DNA of 64,000 nucleotides, from assembly GCA_019155205.2 (NCBI GenBank), contig JAHNZQ020003147.1, forward strand, positions 564,085 through 628,084. The letters are read 5' to 3'. The notes beneath the pieces were generated by a model. That model was not told where the DNA came from and did not search any database. It worked only from the letters and a program-made list of their open reading frames with translations. Positions within the stretch are counted from its first letter, which is position 1, and every line of letters begins with the position of its first letter. Shown one piece after another: positions 38,052 to 48,038 of this stretch. The translations under genes were made by a program, and so were the position numbers. This stretch comes from Gracilaria vermiculophylla. Its lineage: Eukaryota > Rhodophyta > Florideophyceae > Gracilariales > Gracilariaceae.

Positions 38052-39758
38052 CATAACATGACACAAACACAAATGAAAAACCTGACTTAACTGCTAGATC
38101 TCTGTTCTCATTTACAATAAGTAGTAGTACATGCTCAGCAGAACTGCAAACCGCTTGCTCGGAGTCCACGGCCTTCATGTATGATCATAATGAAGAGCTA
38201 TATCTGCTTAGTACCAACTTGGTACTGCCAAGCATGTCTGTAAACTAGAACCAGTGCATACCATGAAAGCAATACGCATTCATGTTGTGATCATCCAATG
38301 TATATAATCCACGCATATTGGTCAGAGCACTCATCATGAAGGGGCATCTTGGATTAATGTACATATGCTATGATGGCCACGTATGTGCTCAGGTTCACCA
38401 TCCCACTGTGAATGTTTCCCTTAAGAAAATCCACTCCATTGGCACGAGCGTGAATGTGTTTTCGAACCGTCTCTGCACATGGATTCAGGGCCCGATACCG
38501 AAGTCGAGGTATATCAGACATTTTATTTTCAACTGTCTAAGAAGTAAAACTTCTTCGTTCTTACGAGGCCCCACTAGTGCAACTTTTTGCCTTCTTCAAC
38601 CAAGGCTCACAAAGAGCCGCAGTCAAAGCGAGATCTTCAGATCCTTGAGCGTACATGAGTAGAACCTCGTTGAGCAAGACTGGTGTGTTTTCATACCCAT
38701 ACTCATAGATTATACTCAAAAGTCTCTCCTTTCGCGTTCGAAATCCGAACTAATTGTCAAACAACGTCTGAGATTCCGGACATTGTCAAGAGGCTTTCCA
38801 ATCTTCTCTAATCACCATCCTGCCCATGAAAGATGTATTCATAGGAATATTGCAGAATATTCAACAGAAATAATTCTTTATCACGAAGATGCCACATATG
38901 CCCACTACAGTATGGATGGCATCTGGTTTGATTAAAAGGCCGACAATCAACTGTAAAGTCTCACTTAGATGCTACTTGAGAGGGACTCGTGGGGAGAGGA
39001 AGAAACGAGTTGTTGGAGTGGATCACTACCAGGGAAGTGTCAAAATTTGAACCAAAATCCAGAATCAGCTGCTCGTAGACTACATGATGACCACTCTACA
39101 AATCTAGTGTATACTCCAGAACAATTTTCCAAGCGCTTTGGCGTGTTTTGGCGTTTCGATGTCAGACACGGTTGCCATAGTAGGGTTCGGAGACAGGTTG
39201 TACTTTAGCCGACAACTGACGGGGATTCATAAGATACTACGAGTGTTTATGTGTATGTGCTACGACGCAAAGAGCTGGTCTTGGATGCCGAGCGTTTTGG
39301 ATTTGGCGCCAGTTTTAGACCAATGGTGTTGCAGCAACTGTCTTAAAGTATTTGCTCAAATGGCAGTTGGGTTGAGAGCTACTTGAGCAAAGCCGTTCGA
39401 TTTGATGCAGGCAATATGGGCAGTGTTATAATTTTTGGCCCTTTTTCGGTCGACGAGGGTTATCAAACTGGTGGGCAAATGAGCAAATCATCAAATTCGA
39501 TCAAATCTAATAATATGCTTTGGAAACTCAGGAAACGTTAAACGCTCACCGCTTTGGTTTCGTTTTGGCGGGAATTCCAAATAGGGAATGCCTGCCAGAT
39601 GTGTGCTTGGTTGTCCTTAATGACGGATGGCTCGGCACACTTTGGCGCCAATCTGGGCATGTTTTTGTCGACGCCTGGTCGAGTCAACTCAGGGCATCCC
39701 TGGAGCCGCCAGACTTGTACCACCCCCCCCCCCTAATCATCATCTCTCCGTCACTGAG
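38052..39758. other. Gene-free region between Set1 and MSH3
   Basis: About 1.7 kb. A 114-codon + frame at 38318-38662 has no domain and an unlikely composition. A 13-bp C-rich run lies at 39721-39733 just upstream of the MSH3 ATG. Nothing else is recognised. Confidence 0.5.
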
Positions 39759-42700
39759 ATGACGACAAAAGCCCACATCAAGAAGAAGAAGACAACCCCG
39801 AAGAAACAGAAGTCAAGGGGTCAACAATTACTGATATCTCGTTTCTTTTCACCCGTTGTCCCTAAACACAAACCGAAGTCCCATTCCCCCAGCTCAAATG
39901 CTGAGAATGCTTCTTTGAAGAACAGCGACGCAACTATTCAGGAAGCAGTAGATGTTGCGCCAGGGGCTGAGTCATTGCCACTGCGTGAAGAGAAGTCCAC
40001 TTCCGCTAATTTAAATGTTCCATCACATCCCGTTCCTTCCCAGGACAAGCCCTCTTCCACTAAGCCAAGTCTTTTACCACATCCCGTTTTATCCCACAAG
40101 TCGGACCCACCGAATTTTGAGTCTCACACTAATGTGAAAGGAAATTTACCGAATGAGAGAACTCCACAAAAGCCAACCAAAAATAGTACCTCCGTTGATG
40201 ACGATGCAATGAATCTGCAGCATAACGAAGAAAACTTGGGCCTACAAGAACCAGATACGCCCTCCACAGCGGCCCTTTTTTCCCCATCCCAAAATGATGT
40301 TGCAGCTTCTCAATCACCTACACGTACTACTCCTAGAAAGCGAAATCGGCGACGGGCTATCGTAGTCGACGACGATGAAGAAGAAAGTGATGATGAGCCT
40401 CAACAGAAACGCGCCAAAAGCGATGACCCAGATTTTCACGCAGAAGGCGATGAATACCAGTCGGAAAATGATGAGGAGCATGATCTAGTTGCGTCTCAAG
40501 ATCTTGTGCGCGAGGACCTGATTGAAAATGGTTCAGAGAACGAAACAGGTTCTACCAACCCTCGGCCAATCAAAGTTCGTCAGCCGTTGTCTTCCTTCGG
40601 GTTGAACCGAGGGCCTGAATCAAACGTGATAGTAAGAGACCCTAAGCGAAGAAAACAGTTTACTCAGAAGATTGGTCGCCTTGAAAAGAATAGTTTCTTT
40701 CTTCGTCGCACCGGTGGAGGTGGCGCTCCAGTTGAAGAATCGCAATCAAAAAAGAAGGCTATTAAGTACACACCCTTAGAGTCCCAAATCATCAAGCTTC
40801 GAAAACAGCATCCGGACATGGTACTTGTGGTTGAATGTGGGTACAAGTACAGACTATTTGACAAAGATGCCTCTATTGCCTCTAAGGTTTTGCGTGTCGC
40901 GTCATTCTTTGATCATAACTTTTTGACGGCAAGTTTCCCTACTCATCGTCTTGCACATCATGTGCGACGTCTCGTTGAAGCTGGGTATAAAGTTGGTGTC
41001 GTATCACAAAGCGAAACTGCCGCATTGAAAAGAGCAAACAGCAAGTCTGGACTTTTCGAACGGCGCCTTTCTGCGGTGTATACCAAGGGAACAATTGCTG
41101 CCGATGGAACGCTTGGAAGTGCTGCTGTGAGTGGAAGTGGCAGTGTGCAGCCTGCGAGCTACATTATGACTATTTTCGAATGTGTAGCCTCTCTTGAGAA
41201 GGGCACGGAAAAGAAAATTGCGCTTGCGGCCGTGGACTCTGCATCCGGAGAAGTGTTTTATGATTCCTTCGTGGACGATGCCTTGCGATCAGATTTGGAG
41301 TCACGGCTTGTCGCGATTGAACCAGTGGAGATTTTGATGACCAAAAGTCGATGCTCTCACGCAACAGAGCTTGTTGTGAAAGGGTTTTGTGAAACAATCA
41401 GCTCAAGACTTGAGCGAATGGATGACAGCGTCTTTGAGCCAACTGCCGCCACGAAAGCCTTCAAACCCAAAATGCAAAATGACAGTGATTCCTCCCTAGG
41501 TCCTCACGTTTTCTCCTGCTTCAGTGCTCTTATTGAGTACTTGAAACAGTTCAAACTGGAGCTTTCTGTAACGAGTGCTGTTGAGTTCAAGCAATTCCAA
41601 ACAAAGAGGCATATGAAAATCGGTGCTGATGTTTTAAAGAACTTCGAAGTCTTTGGGAACTCGAACAATGGCTCCGTTCGAGGTTCTTTGGTAGGCCTTG
41701 TCAACCGGACCCGTACAGCGTTTGGTAGTCGACAAATGAGACAGTGGATCTCACATCCTCTCGTAGACGGAACAGCTATTACCGAGCGACTTGATGCCGT
41801 GGAATACATCGCTCGCCTGATCAGTGACAAGTCTGAAATGGATAGTCAAGCAGCAGGATTTGGAGGGCCGTTGTCGCTCCTGATCCGAAACTTGCACAAA
41901 GTTCCTGATCTAGATCAAGGATTGACAAGAATTGCCTGTTACAAATCCACACCTTCTGAAATTGTTTCAATTCTTCTGGCTGTACAAGAAGCTGGCGAGG
42001 TTTTCGAGCAGTTGAGACCTTTAACGGAGCAGTTATCTCTTCCTCATCTTCTTATGAAACTTGTGAAAAATGCCCCCAAAATACGTAGCATAATGGACGA
42101 CCCGATTGTTCGAATATTAGACCAAGACGCTGCGTCGAAGAACAAATACGTTTCCTTGTTTCAATTGGACCACTCTCTAACAGAATCTCTGGGTCGTTCA
42201 GAAACAAAAGATGAATTTCTTCACAAAGCAAATGAACTGCAAGCTGCATCTGATGAACTTGAAGCTGCCGAAAAGAAAATGTGCAAGATCTTACGGAGAC
42301 TTCGAGAGCAACATTCAAACCCGAAATGGGAGTGGAAAAAGGTGGCACACGAAGAGTATCTTTTGGAGGTTCCTGTCAATCGTGCTTCAGCTCTGCCGAG
42401 GTCTTGGACAATTGTGAGTCAAACAAAAGCTGTGAAGCGCTTTCGTCCGCCGGAAGCCGTGAGCGGCTTCGAAAAAGTCCTCTGTTGTCGCGAGAGGAGA
42501 CAATCAGTTTCCGCTGAGTGCTGGCAGTCGTATCTTAAATTGTTTGCTGAAGTCGCACTGCCTCTCCGGGCTCTTGTAAGAATTCTGGCTGATATCGACT
42601 GCATTTCATCGCTTGCACAAGTTGCGAACATGCATGGCTACTCAAAACCAGAAATCGAGAGCGATTCCGACAAACCTGCGGGTGTGATTGCAGAAAGTGC

Positions 42701-43556
42701 TCGTCATCCCCTTACCGAACTACTTCCATCTTGCCAATCATACGTCCCCAATGATGTTCGTCTTGCAAGTGCGGAGCATGAGATTGCTCTGATTATCAGT
42801 GGTCCAAATTACGGAGGCAAGTCTTCATACGCCCGGATGACTGCGCTCATTGTCATCTTGGCTCAAATTGGTTCATTTGTTCCAGCTGCTTCGGCCTATG
42901 TTTGTCCATACGACTCCATTTTTGCTCGAATGGGATCATCCGACTCTATCTCGAAGGGCATGAGTTCGCTCATGGTAGAACTTGCTGAGACGTCTCGCAT
43001 TCTTGCCAACGCGTCTTGCAGATCTCTTGTTGTATTGGATGAGCTTGGAAGAGGAACATCTACACACGATGGAACTGCTGTGGCTTACGCAACCCTTTCC
43101 CATCTTGTTTCCAAGATAGGTTGCACTACTATCTTCGTAACGCACTACCCGATGTTGGCCTCGCTAAGATCAGAATATCCAGGTCTCGTCAAAGCATCTT
43201 ACATGAACTATATTGAAACACGAGCGAAGCAAGCGAACAGTTTACCAGAAAGAGAAAGTGTTTCATGCTCGCGGGATTCGGAGAACAAACACAAAAACAA
43301 GTCGAGGATTGTTTTTCTTTACAAGTTAACAGATGGGGTTGCCCCCAGCAGTTATGGTTTAAATGTAGCCCGGCTCGCTGGAATTCCGGAAGAAGTTGTA
43401 GAGGAAGCTCAGAAGAAGGCCAGTGACCTCGAGTCGACCGTAAAGCTTCAGAAAGAGGACGGGAAACTGGCATATCTTGTGGGAGCTAGGCTGTGGAGCG
43501 AGGACGGTGTTGTACTACAACTTAGAAAATTGCCTTGTGACGGCACTACTCCTTGA
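39759..43556 (+). CDS. MSH3: DNA mismatch repair protein MSH3 (1,265 aa)
   Basis: With MSH2 it forms MutS-beta, which recognises insertion/deletion loops. A PCNA-binding PIP box near the N-terminus reads QLLISRFF, followed by a disordered acidic linker. The mismatch-binding domain has MSH3-type sequence (YTPLESQIIKLRKQHPDMVL, ECGYKYRLF, DHNFLTASFPTHRLAHHVRR, GYKVGVVSQSETAALK), not the Phe-x-Glu form of MSH6. Connector, lever and clamp regions follow. The ATPase has a Walker A at residues 1015-1022 reading GPNYGGKS, then DSISKGMSSLMVELAET, Walker B LVVLDELGRGTSTHDG and the TTIFVTHYP switch. The usual Walker A is GPNMGGKS; Met is replaced by Tyr1018 here. The start is the ATG at 39759, since the upstream in-frame ATG at 39627 runs through poly-C sequence. 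Confidence 0.94.
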   Translation: MTTKAHIKKKKTTPKKQKSRGQQLLISRFFSPVVPKHKPKSHSPSSNAENASLKNSDATIQEAVDVAPGAESLPLREEKSTSANLNVPSHPVPSQDKPSSTKPSLLPHPVLSHKSDPPNFESHTNVKGNLPNERTPQKPTKNSTSVDDDAMNLQHNEENLGLQEPDTPSTAALFSPSQNDVAASQSPTRTTPRKRNRRRAIVVDDDEEESDDEPQQKRAKSDDPDFHAEGDEYQSENDEEHDLVASQDLVREDLIENGSENETGSTNPRPIKVRQPLSSFGLNRGPESNVIVRDPKRRKQFTQKIGRLEKNSFFLRRTGGGGAPVEESQSKKKAIKYTPLESQIIKLRKQHPDMVLVVECGYKYRLFDKDASIASKVLRVASFFDHNFLTASFPTHRLAHHVRRLVEAGYKVGVVSQSETAALKRANSKSGLFERRLSAVYTKGTIAADGTLGSAAVSGSGSVQPASYIMTIFECVASLEKGTEKKIALAAVDSASGEVFYDSFVDDALRSDLESRLVAIEPVEILMTKSRCSHATELVVKGFCETISSRLERMDDSVFEPTAATKAFKPKMQNDSDSSLGPHVFSCFSALIEYLKQFKLELSVTSAVEFKQFQTKRHMKIGADVLKNFEVFGNSNNGSVRGSLVGLVNRTRTAFGSRQMRQWISHPLVDGTAITERLDAVEYIARLISDKSEMDSQAAGFGGPLSLLIRNLHKVPDLDQGLTRIACYKSTPSEIVSILLAVQEAGEVFEQLRPLTEQLSLPHLLMKLVKNAPKIRSIMDDPIVRILDQDAASKNKYVSLFQLDHSLTESLGRSETKDEFLHKANELQAASDELEAAEKKMCKILRRLREQHSNPKWEWKKVAHEEYLLEVPVNRASALPRSWTIVSQTKAVKRFRPPEAVSGFEKVLCCRERRQSVSAECWQSYLKLFAEVALPLRALVRILADIDCISSLAQVANMHGYSKPEIESDSDKPAGVIAESARHPLTELLPSCQSYVPNDVRLASAEHEIALIISGPNYGGKSSYARMTALIVILAQIGSFVPAASAYVCPYDSIFARMGSSDSISKGMSSLMVELAETSRILANASCRSLVVLDELGRGTSTHDGTAVAYATLSHLVSKIGCTTIFVTHYPMLASLRSEYPGLVKASYMNYIETRAKQANSLPERESVSCSRDSENKHKNKSRIVFLYKLTDGVAPSSYGLNVARLAGIPEEVVEEAQKKASDLESTVKLQKEDGKLAYLVGARLWSEDGVVLQLRKLPCDGTTP

Positions 43557-43631
43557 TATGAGCAAGTAGTAAACGTTTCCTGCGACGTACATGAGCATGT
43601 GTTGTTTATGTCTATTTCAATGTCGATAACC

Positions 43632-46600
43632 TTACTGTTCCGTAGCATCCATGGGGACTATGAAATCCTCGAGGTCCGCGAAGTTATCATCCCCTCGTTC
43701 GTCCTGTAACCAGTCATCAATTCCAGAGTTGCGGCTCCGAAGACGCTGACGTTTCCGCGGATGAGAAACACGCACATGCTCGGAAACCCCCGCTGCAGGT
43801 TCCTTTCCAAGCGTCCCAAGCGCTCTACTAATAGAGGCGTCGCTGCCTTTGGTGAGACTGTTCAACACTACTTCCCAATCTCTCAAGATATCTTCATCGA
43901 AAGTTTCCGGTCTTTCACGCACAACCTGCGAAACTTCCAATGATGTTGTTTTCAGCTTTTCCTCAATCGATGCTTTGTTCAAGCGAGACATAGCCTTGGT
44001 CGTAGTGAATACGGATGATTTCGAAGCGGACTCGTCGTATAGACCTTGCAAAGTGGCCATTGCCGCTCGAAAGACCGTGGTCAAATGTCCGGCTCCAGAT
44101 TCACGGCGTGCGGACCTCACCACTAGCCGTAACTTCAGTTCGGCACACTCAAGAAGGCCATGAAGAATGAAGTCGATTTTCCTCACTAACACATCCGGCC
44201 ATGCCCTTTGCTTTGGTGAAACTAATTTCGCGAAGCTCGTGTCACAGAAATCGCGTACGATGTTTGATATTTGGGCGGAGCTGCCCTCGTTAGAACACAA
44301 CACGGAATTAAAATCTTTCTCTTCCCTGATACAAAAGCGATTCTCATGTACTTCACGTGTGACCATGTCTTGACAATACCCGAGCACCGTGATAACGGAA
44401 AGAAGACACATTTCAGCTGACTCGTTGAGGCATAAGGAAGTGATCAACTTCTCTTCTGCTGTAGATGAACCCGGCCCTTGTGTACAGCGTGGGGTTTCAG
44501 CCTCAGTTGTGCCACTTCCGCCGTCGTCTTCCGGATCCTTGGCCCGTTTCTCTGCAATATGAGTTTCGACTTCAGGGGTTTTTGTAATACCTGCAGTCGT
44601 TCCATGATTGCATGTGGTATCATCCCTTTCTTCACCTTCCCCATCCGAAATCTCAGCATCGAGTGCCATAGCCTCCGCTACAATGTCTGGATCAAATTCC
44701 GATATATTCAGTCTAGTATCGTCTATTTCTTCACCTGAGAAACGGGAATTTAACAGTGACGCGCTGTTTCCAAGCCACCGAATGGTTCCTCGGATGAAAC
44801 TCAACGCTGCTTCTCTGTCTAAACTCTTCAGACACAGCCTTAGCATTTCCCGTAGTACTGTTACATGTCGTACAGAGTACTCCCGTAAGATGTCCGTCAT
44901 CGTGGTGAACACAACTGCTCCAATTCCTTTAAGGTTTGTTTCCCCTCTGCTTCTTACCGTTTCCATTAGGAAAGACACAAGTTCCAAGTATGCGAGAGTT
45001 AAACCAACGCTCATACTATTCGCGAACTCCAGACGAATTGTTCTCATGACAAGTTGGGTAACGGTGTCTACTATAGTAGACGATTCGCCATCTTGTGAAT
45101 CTTTCTTCTGATGAGATGATGAAGACTTTTTCATTTGCCCATCTTTCACTGTCTCATCAACCTCTTCGGCTACTGGTTGCAATAATTGCATAAATGCTCC
45201 CATCTCGTTCTTCAGACACCCATAAGAACATAAGAGCATTAGAATGCTCAATATTGAGTGGCGAATTCCTATGCTTGAAGAAGGTCCAAGGGCTTCAAGT
45301 TGGCGAAGATCCATAATTCTACGAATATCGCTCGGAATTAAAGAATGTGACAGTAAGCTTTGGTATATCCTATGTGGGATAACTTCCTGTAGCCCTTGTT
45401 GGCCACTAGATGTTTCTTTGTTCGTGGGGGAGCCCGCGCTTCCCGTGCTTTTTTGTGCACTTGGAATCGATTTCCGACCTCTTACACGATCATGTTTCAA
45501 TAGCCATGGACAATTATCAGAAAAGAACAGGCACAGGATTACTACCATTTCTTGAATATCCTTCTCATTTGGAAGTTTTTCTCTATCATCCAGAAGACCA
45601 GCCTTCAAATCAAGATGCATTTTTCGGAGAATTTCATTGCAAGTTTTCCTTTTGAGGATAACAGTCAGCTCCTGATCGTCTTGAATCTCTTCTACAAACT
45701 TCAGGGCGTCTAATCGTTCTCGAAAAGTGATACTCTCGGTGTACATTGACTGTAGAGTTGATATGTGCAACTTCGAAGCAGCCTCGCGGGCCGTCGTCGA
45801 GGCAAATTGCTGTATTTGACATGAACCGTGCTTAACGCGGTCATCATTGCTCTTTCCCTGAGTAGATCTAGTATCCAAATGATCTCTTACAGTAAGACTT
45901 AATCCATAGGCCAAGCAGTGGTTTTTCCCCAAAGCGTTGATACTCGCTCCAAGCAGCACATCAAACTGCTCGCAAAGTGTCTTCACTCGTGCCAGGATGG
46001 GAGCTTTTGAAGCTGAAGCTAAGCATGCATCTAAAACGGCGCCGTTGTCGTGTCCCAAGTATGCGATGTAGCGTTCCATGAAATTGTTCTTTTTCTCTTC
46101 TTTGGGTGAAATATAGAAACAGAATTTAGCCAGCAAAGGAACTGGTTCTTTCAGTATATATTCACCATAGATCTCGCCAAAACAATTAACCAAACTAAGA
46201 GACACATCTTGTCCTGTTTCTGAACTAAGACAAGTGCGTCCCGCAGAATCCCCGCGGCTTGAGGAATCATTGGGCCTCTGCATCACAAACATGAACTGTT
46301 TCATGAGCAATTCACTCAAGCTCAAAATTCGCTCCGCATGCTCTGGTGTTCTCCTGAGAAACTTAATGACGTGTGTGATCAAGTGGGACTTGACTGTAAT
46401 ATCACTTGTTTCCATCATAAGCTTCAATGATTCGCAGCATGCTTCGGCGGTTTCTTTCGAGGTATATGTCTGTTCCAGAATTGTCAGTAATCCAGTGCAA
46501 GCAATGACCTGGAATTTTCGAGTTCTAGAACCCGCGGCCTTTCTTAAATACATTAGCAAAGAATCAGTTAGACTAGGGCATGTTACAAATATTGGTACAG

Positions 46601-48038
46601 ATGCTTTCAGAATACGACAATCGTATGAAGCTGGAAGGAGAGAGATAAGCTCTAGAGCTTCTTTCAGTCCTCCGTGACATTCGCGAAGCGCAAAAGCAGA
46701 ACGAGGGATGGTGGCGATTCTCTCGTATAAAGTACAGAAAGCGTTAACGACATAATCAGCGGTTTCTGTTTGAACCAGAGTCCCGAAGATAATGTTGAGT
46801 ATGCTTCGTCGGCTTTCTGAAACCCACACAAACAGCTCTAAAAGCATCATTGAGCCCCATTCTTGTAACTTCTTTGACTTCCAAAGAAGATTTTCAAAGA
46901 ATTCCATGATTGTTTGGGACCTGTTGTGGACACCTGAGATTTTGATGCTCTCAATAAAAGTGGCCTTTTTCCGAAAATCCACATCTCCCGCCGATGCGGA
47001 TGACGATGCAGCTGTGGAAATGTCGAATGAGACCGAAGGGTCTAAAATTATTCTCTCCAATAAGTAATACAGGTACTCCTGTTGTGCTTCAGTGGAAGCA
47101 TCACTAAGAATGCAATACAGCACAGCAATGTGCGAAGGGCTAAAGCGAAACCCCTTTTGGGGAGCATGCTCTTCGCGGTTGGAATAGGTAAGGATGCTCC
47201 AAAAAGCCGTCGCAATTCTGTCACAAACAATCTCACTGTCCAGGACCATGACGTCAACAACGTTGATGACCTCACCAAGGACAGCTCCAGTGGCCCTTTG
47301 AATGATGACAAATACAAGCCAGCTCAGCACATTAGTCTTATGGATGCTGTTAGTTTGTGTCAGACAGAACAGAATAGCTCGCAAAACATCTGGCAGATCG
47401 CCCTCTAAACAGTTGAAGGACACAAAGCGCAGTACGATGTTCATCATAACCTTTTCTTCTTCTTCCGCAACATCCAGCTCATTTTCCAGCAGAGCAATGA
47501 CCGCCTGCACGGCAATATTTTCATCATCACACATGGACAACAGTAAAAACTGAAGAATCTTGGTGCGAACGTCGCGCGCTTGAAGTGTATTAATGACGCT
47601 GGCAGCACGAGCACAGTAAACTAACAGCGGTCCGTGGACGGGTGAGTAAAGTTCTTTTGACTGTTTGGCCACAGATGAGGCGCACAAAGAAATGTCCTTG
47701 AGTCTTCTATTATGAGCCCGGTTCGAATTTCTGGCGTCTGCAATCAATAGGAAATCGATCTCTTCAAGCAAAGAGGCATCGACTTGGGTGAACTTGAGGG
47801 ACATACCTTGAGCCAGATTTGTTATAACAGTTGGCCTCAGAGCAGGGACGCTCCAAATAGCGCGCAAAAGCCTGTCAGGAGAAACATGAGGCGGAGGGTT
47901 GCGAATAGATTCGATAACTGATGTGATTGTGGTAGATTGCATGGAGCCGAGAAGGCATTCTATGGCGCTGGTGGAAGCATCGGATTCAAAAGTGTGGACG
48001 ACCTTTGCGATAGTGGCAGAGATATCCTGCGAAGCCAT
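43632..48038 (-). CDS. FANCI: Fanconi anaemia protein FANCI-like (1,468 aa)
   Basis: FANCI pairs with FANCD2, and the two are monoubiquitinated and clamp DNA for interstrand crosslink repair. The protein is a long helical solenoid of about the length of vertebrate FANCI (near 1,330 residues) plus low-complexity inserts. The stretch ALELISLLPASYDCRILKAS, followed by LLMYLRKAAGSRTRKFQVIA, closely resembles the FANCI region around its ubiquitinated lysine; here the LRKA lysine is Lys500. Downstream helices (SLKLMMETSDITVKSHLITH) also fit. The C-terminus has a basic cluster (PRKRQRLRSRN) and an acidic tail (DDNFADLEDFIVPMD), as in FANCI. FANCD2 is the alternative, because the two are homologous. 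The gene is tail to tail with MSH3, 75 bp apart. Confidence 0.78.
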   Translation of the reverse strand: MASQDISATIAKVVHTFESDASTSAIECLLGSMQSTTITSVIESIRNPPPHVSPDRLLRAIWSVPALRPTVITNLAQGMSLKFTQVDASLLEEIDFLLIADARNSNRAHNRRLKDISLCASSVAKQSKELYSPVHGPLLVYCARAASVINTLQARDVRTKILQFLLLSMCDDENIAVQAVIALLENELDVAEEEEKVMMNIVLRFVSFNCLEGDLPDVLRAILFCLTQTNSIHKTNVLSWLVFVIIQRATGAVLGEVINVVDVMVLDSEIVCDRIATAFWSILTYSNREEHAPQKGFRFSPSHIAVLYCILSDASTEAQQEYLYYLLERIILDPSVSFDISTAASSSASAGDVDFRKKATFIESIKISGVHNRSQTIMEFFENLLWKSKKLQEWGSMMLLELFVWVSESRRSILNIIFGTLVQTETADYVVNAFCTLYERIATIPRSAFALRECHGGLKEALELISLLPASYDCRILKASVPIFVTCPSLTDSLLMYLRKAAGSRTRKFQVIACTGLLTILEQTYTSKETAEACCESLKLMMETSDITVKSHLITHVIKFLRRTPEHAERILSLSELLMKQFMFVMQRPNDSSSRGDSAGRTCLSSETGQDVSLSLVNCFGEIYGEYILKEPVPLLAKFCFYISPKEEKKNNFMERYIAYLGHDNGAVLDACLASASKAPILARVKTLCEQFDVLLGASINALGKNHCLAYGLSLTVRDHLDTRSTQGKSNDDRVKHGSCQIQQFASTTAREAASKLHISTLQSMYTESITFRERLDALKFVEEIQDDQELTVILKRKTCNEILRKMHLDLKAGLLDDREKLPNEKDIQEMVVILCLFFSDNCPWLLKHDRVRGRKSIPSAQKSTGSAGSPTNKETSSGQQGLQEVIPHRIYQSLLSHSLIPSDIRRIMDLRQLEALGPSSSIGIRHSILSILMLLCSYGCLKNEMGAFMQLLQPVAEEVDETVKDGQMKKSSSSHQKKDSQDGESSTIVDTVTQLVMRTIRLEFANSMSVGLTLAYLELVSFLMETVRSRGETNLKGIGAVVFTTMTDILREYSVRHVTVLREMLRLCLKSLDREAALSFIRGTIRWLGNSASLLNSRFSGEEIDDTRLNISEFDPDIVAEAMALDAEISDGEGEERDDTTCNHGTTAGITKTPEVETHIAEKRAKDPEDDGGSGTTEAETPRCTQGPGSSTAEEKLITSLCLNESAEMCLLSVITVLGYCQDMVTREVHENRFCIREEKDFNSVLCSNEGSSAQISNIVRDFCDTSFAKLVSPKQRAWPDVLVRKIDFILHGLLECAELKLRLVVRSARRESGAGHLTTVFRAAMATLQGLYDESASKSSVFTTTKAMSRLNKASIEEKLKTTSLEVSQVVRERPETFDEDILRDWEVVLNSLTKGSDASISRALGTLGKEPAAGVSEHVRVSHPRKRQRLRSRNSGIDDWLQDERGDDNFADLEDFIVPMDATEQ

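Noticed and set aside
38318..38662. A 114-codon + frame between Set1 and MSH3
   Set aside because: No domain, uneven composition and no supporting context.
39759..43556. MSH6 identity
   Set aside because: The mismatch-binding region has the ECGYKYRLF and DHNFLTASFPTHRL sequence of MSH3 and lacks the Phe-x-Glu of MSH6.
43632..48038. Condensin or other solenoid identity for the - strand gene
   Set aside because: The block around LRKA and the tail fit FANCI better; no condensin motif was seen.
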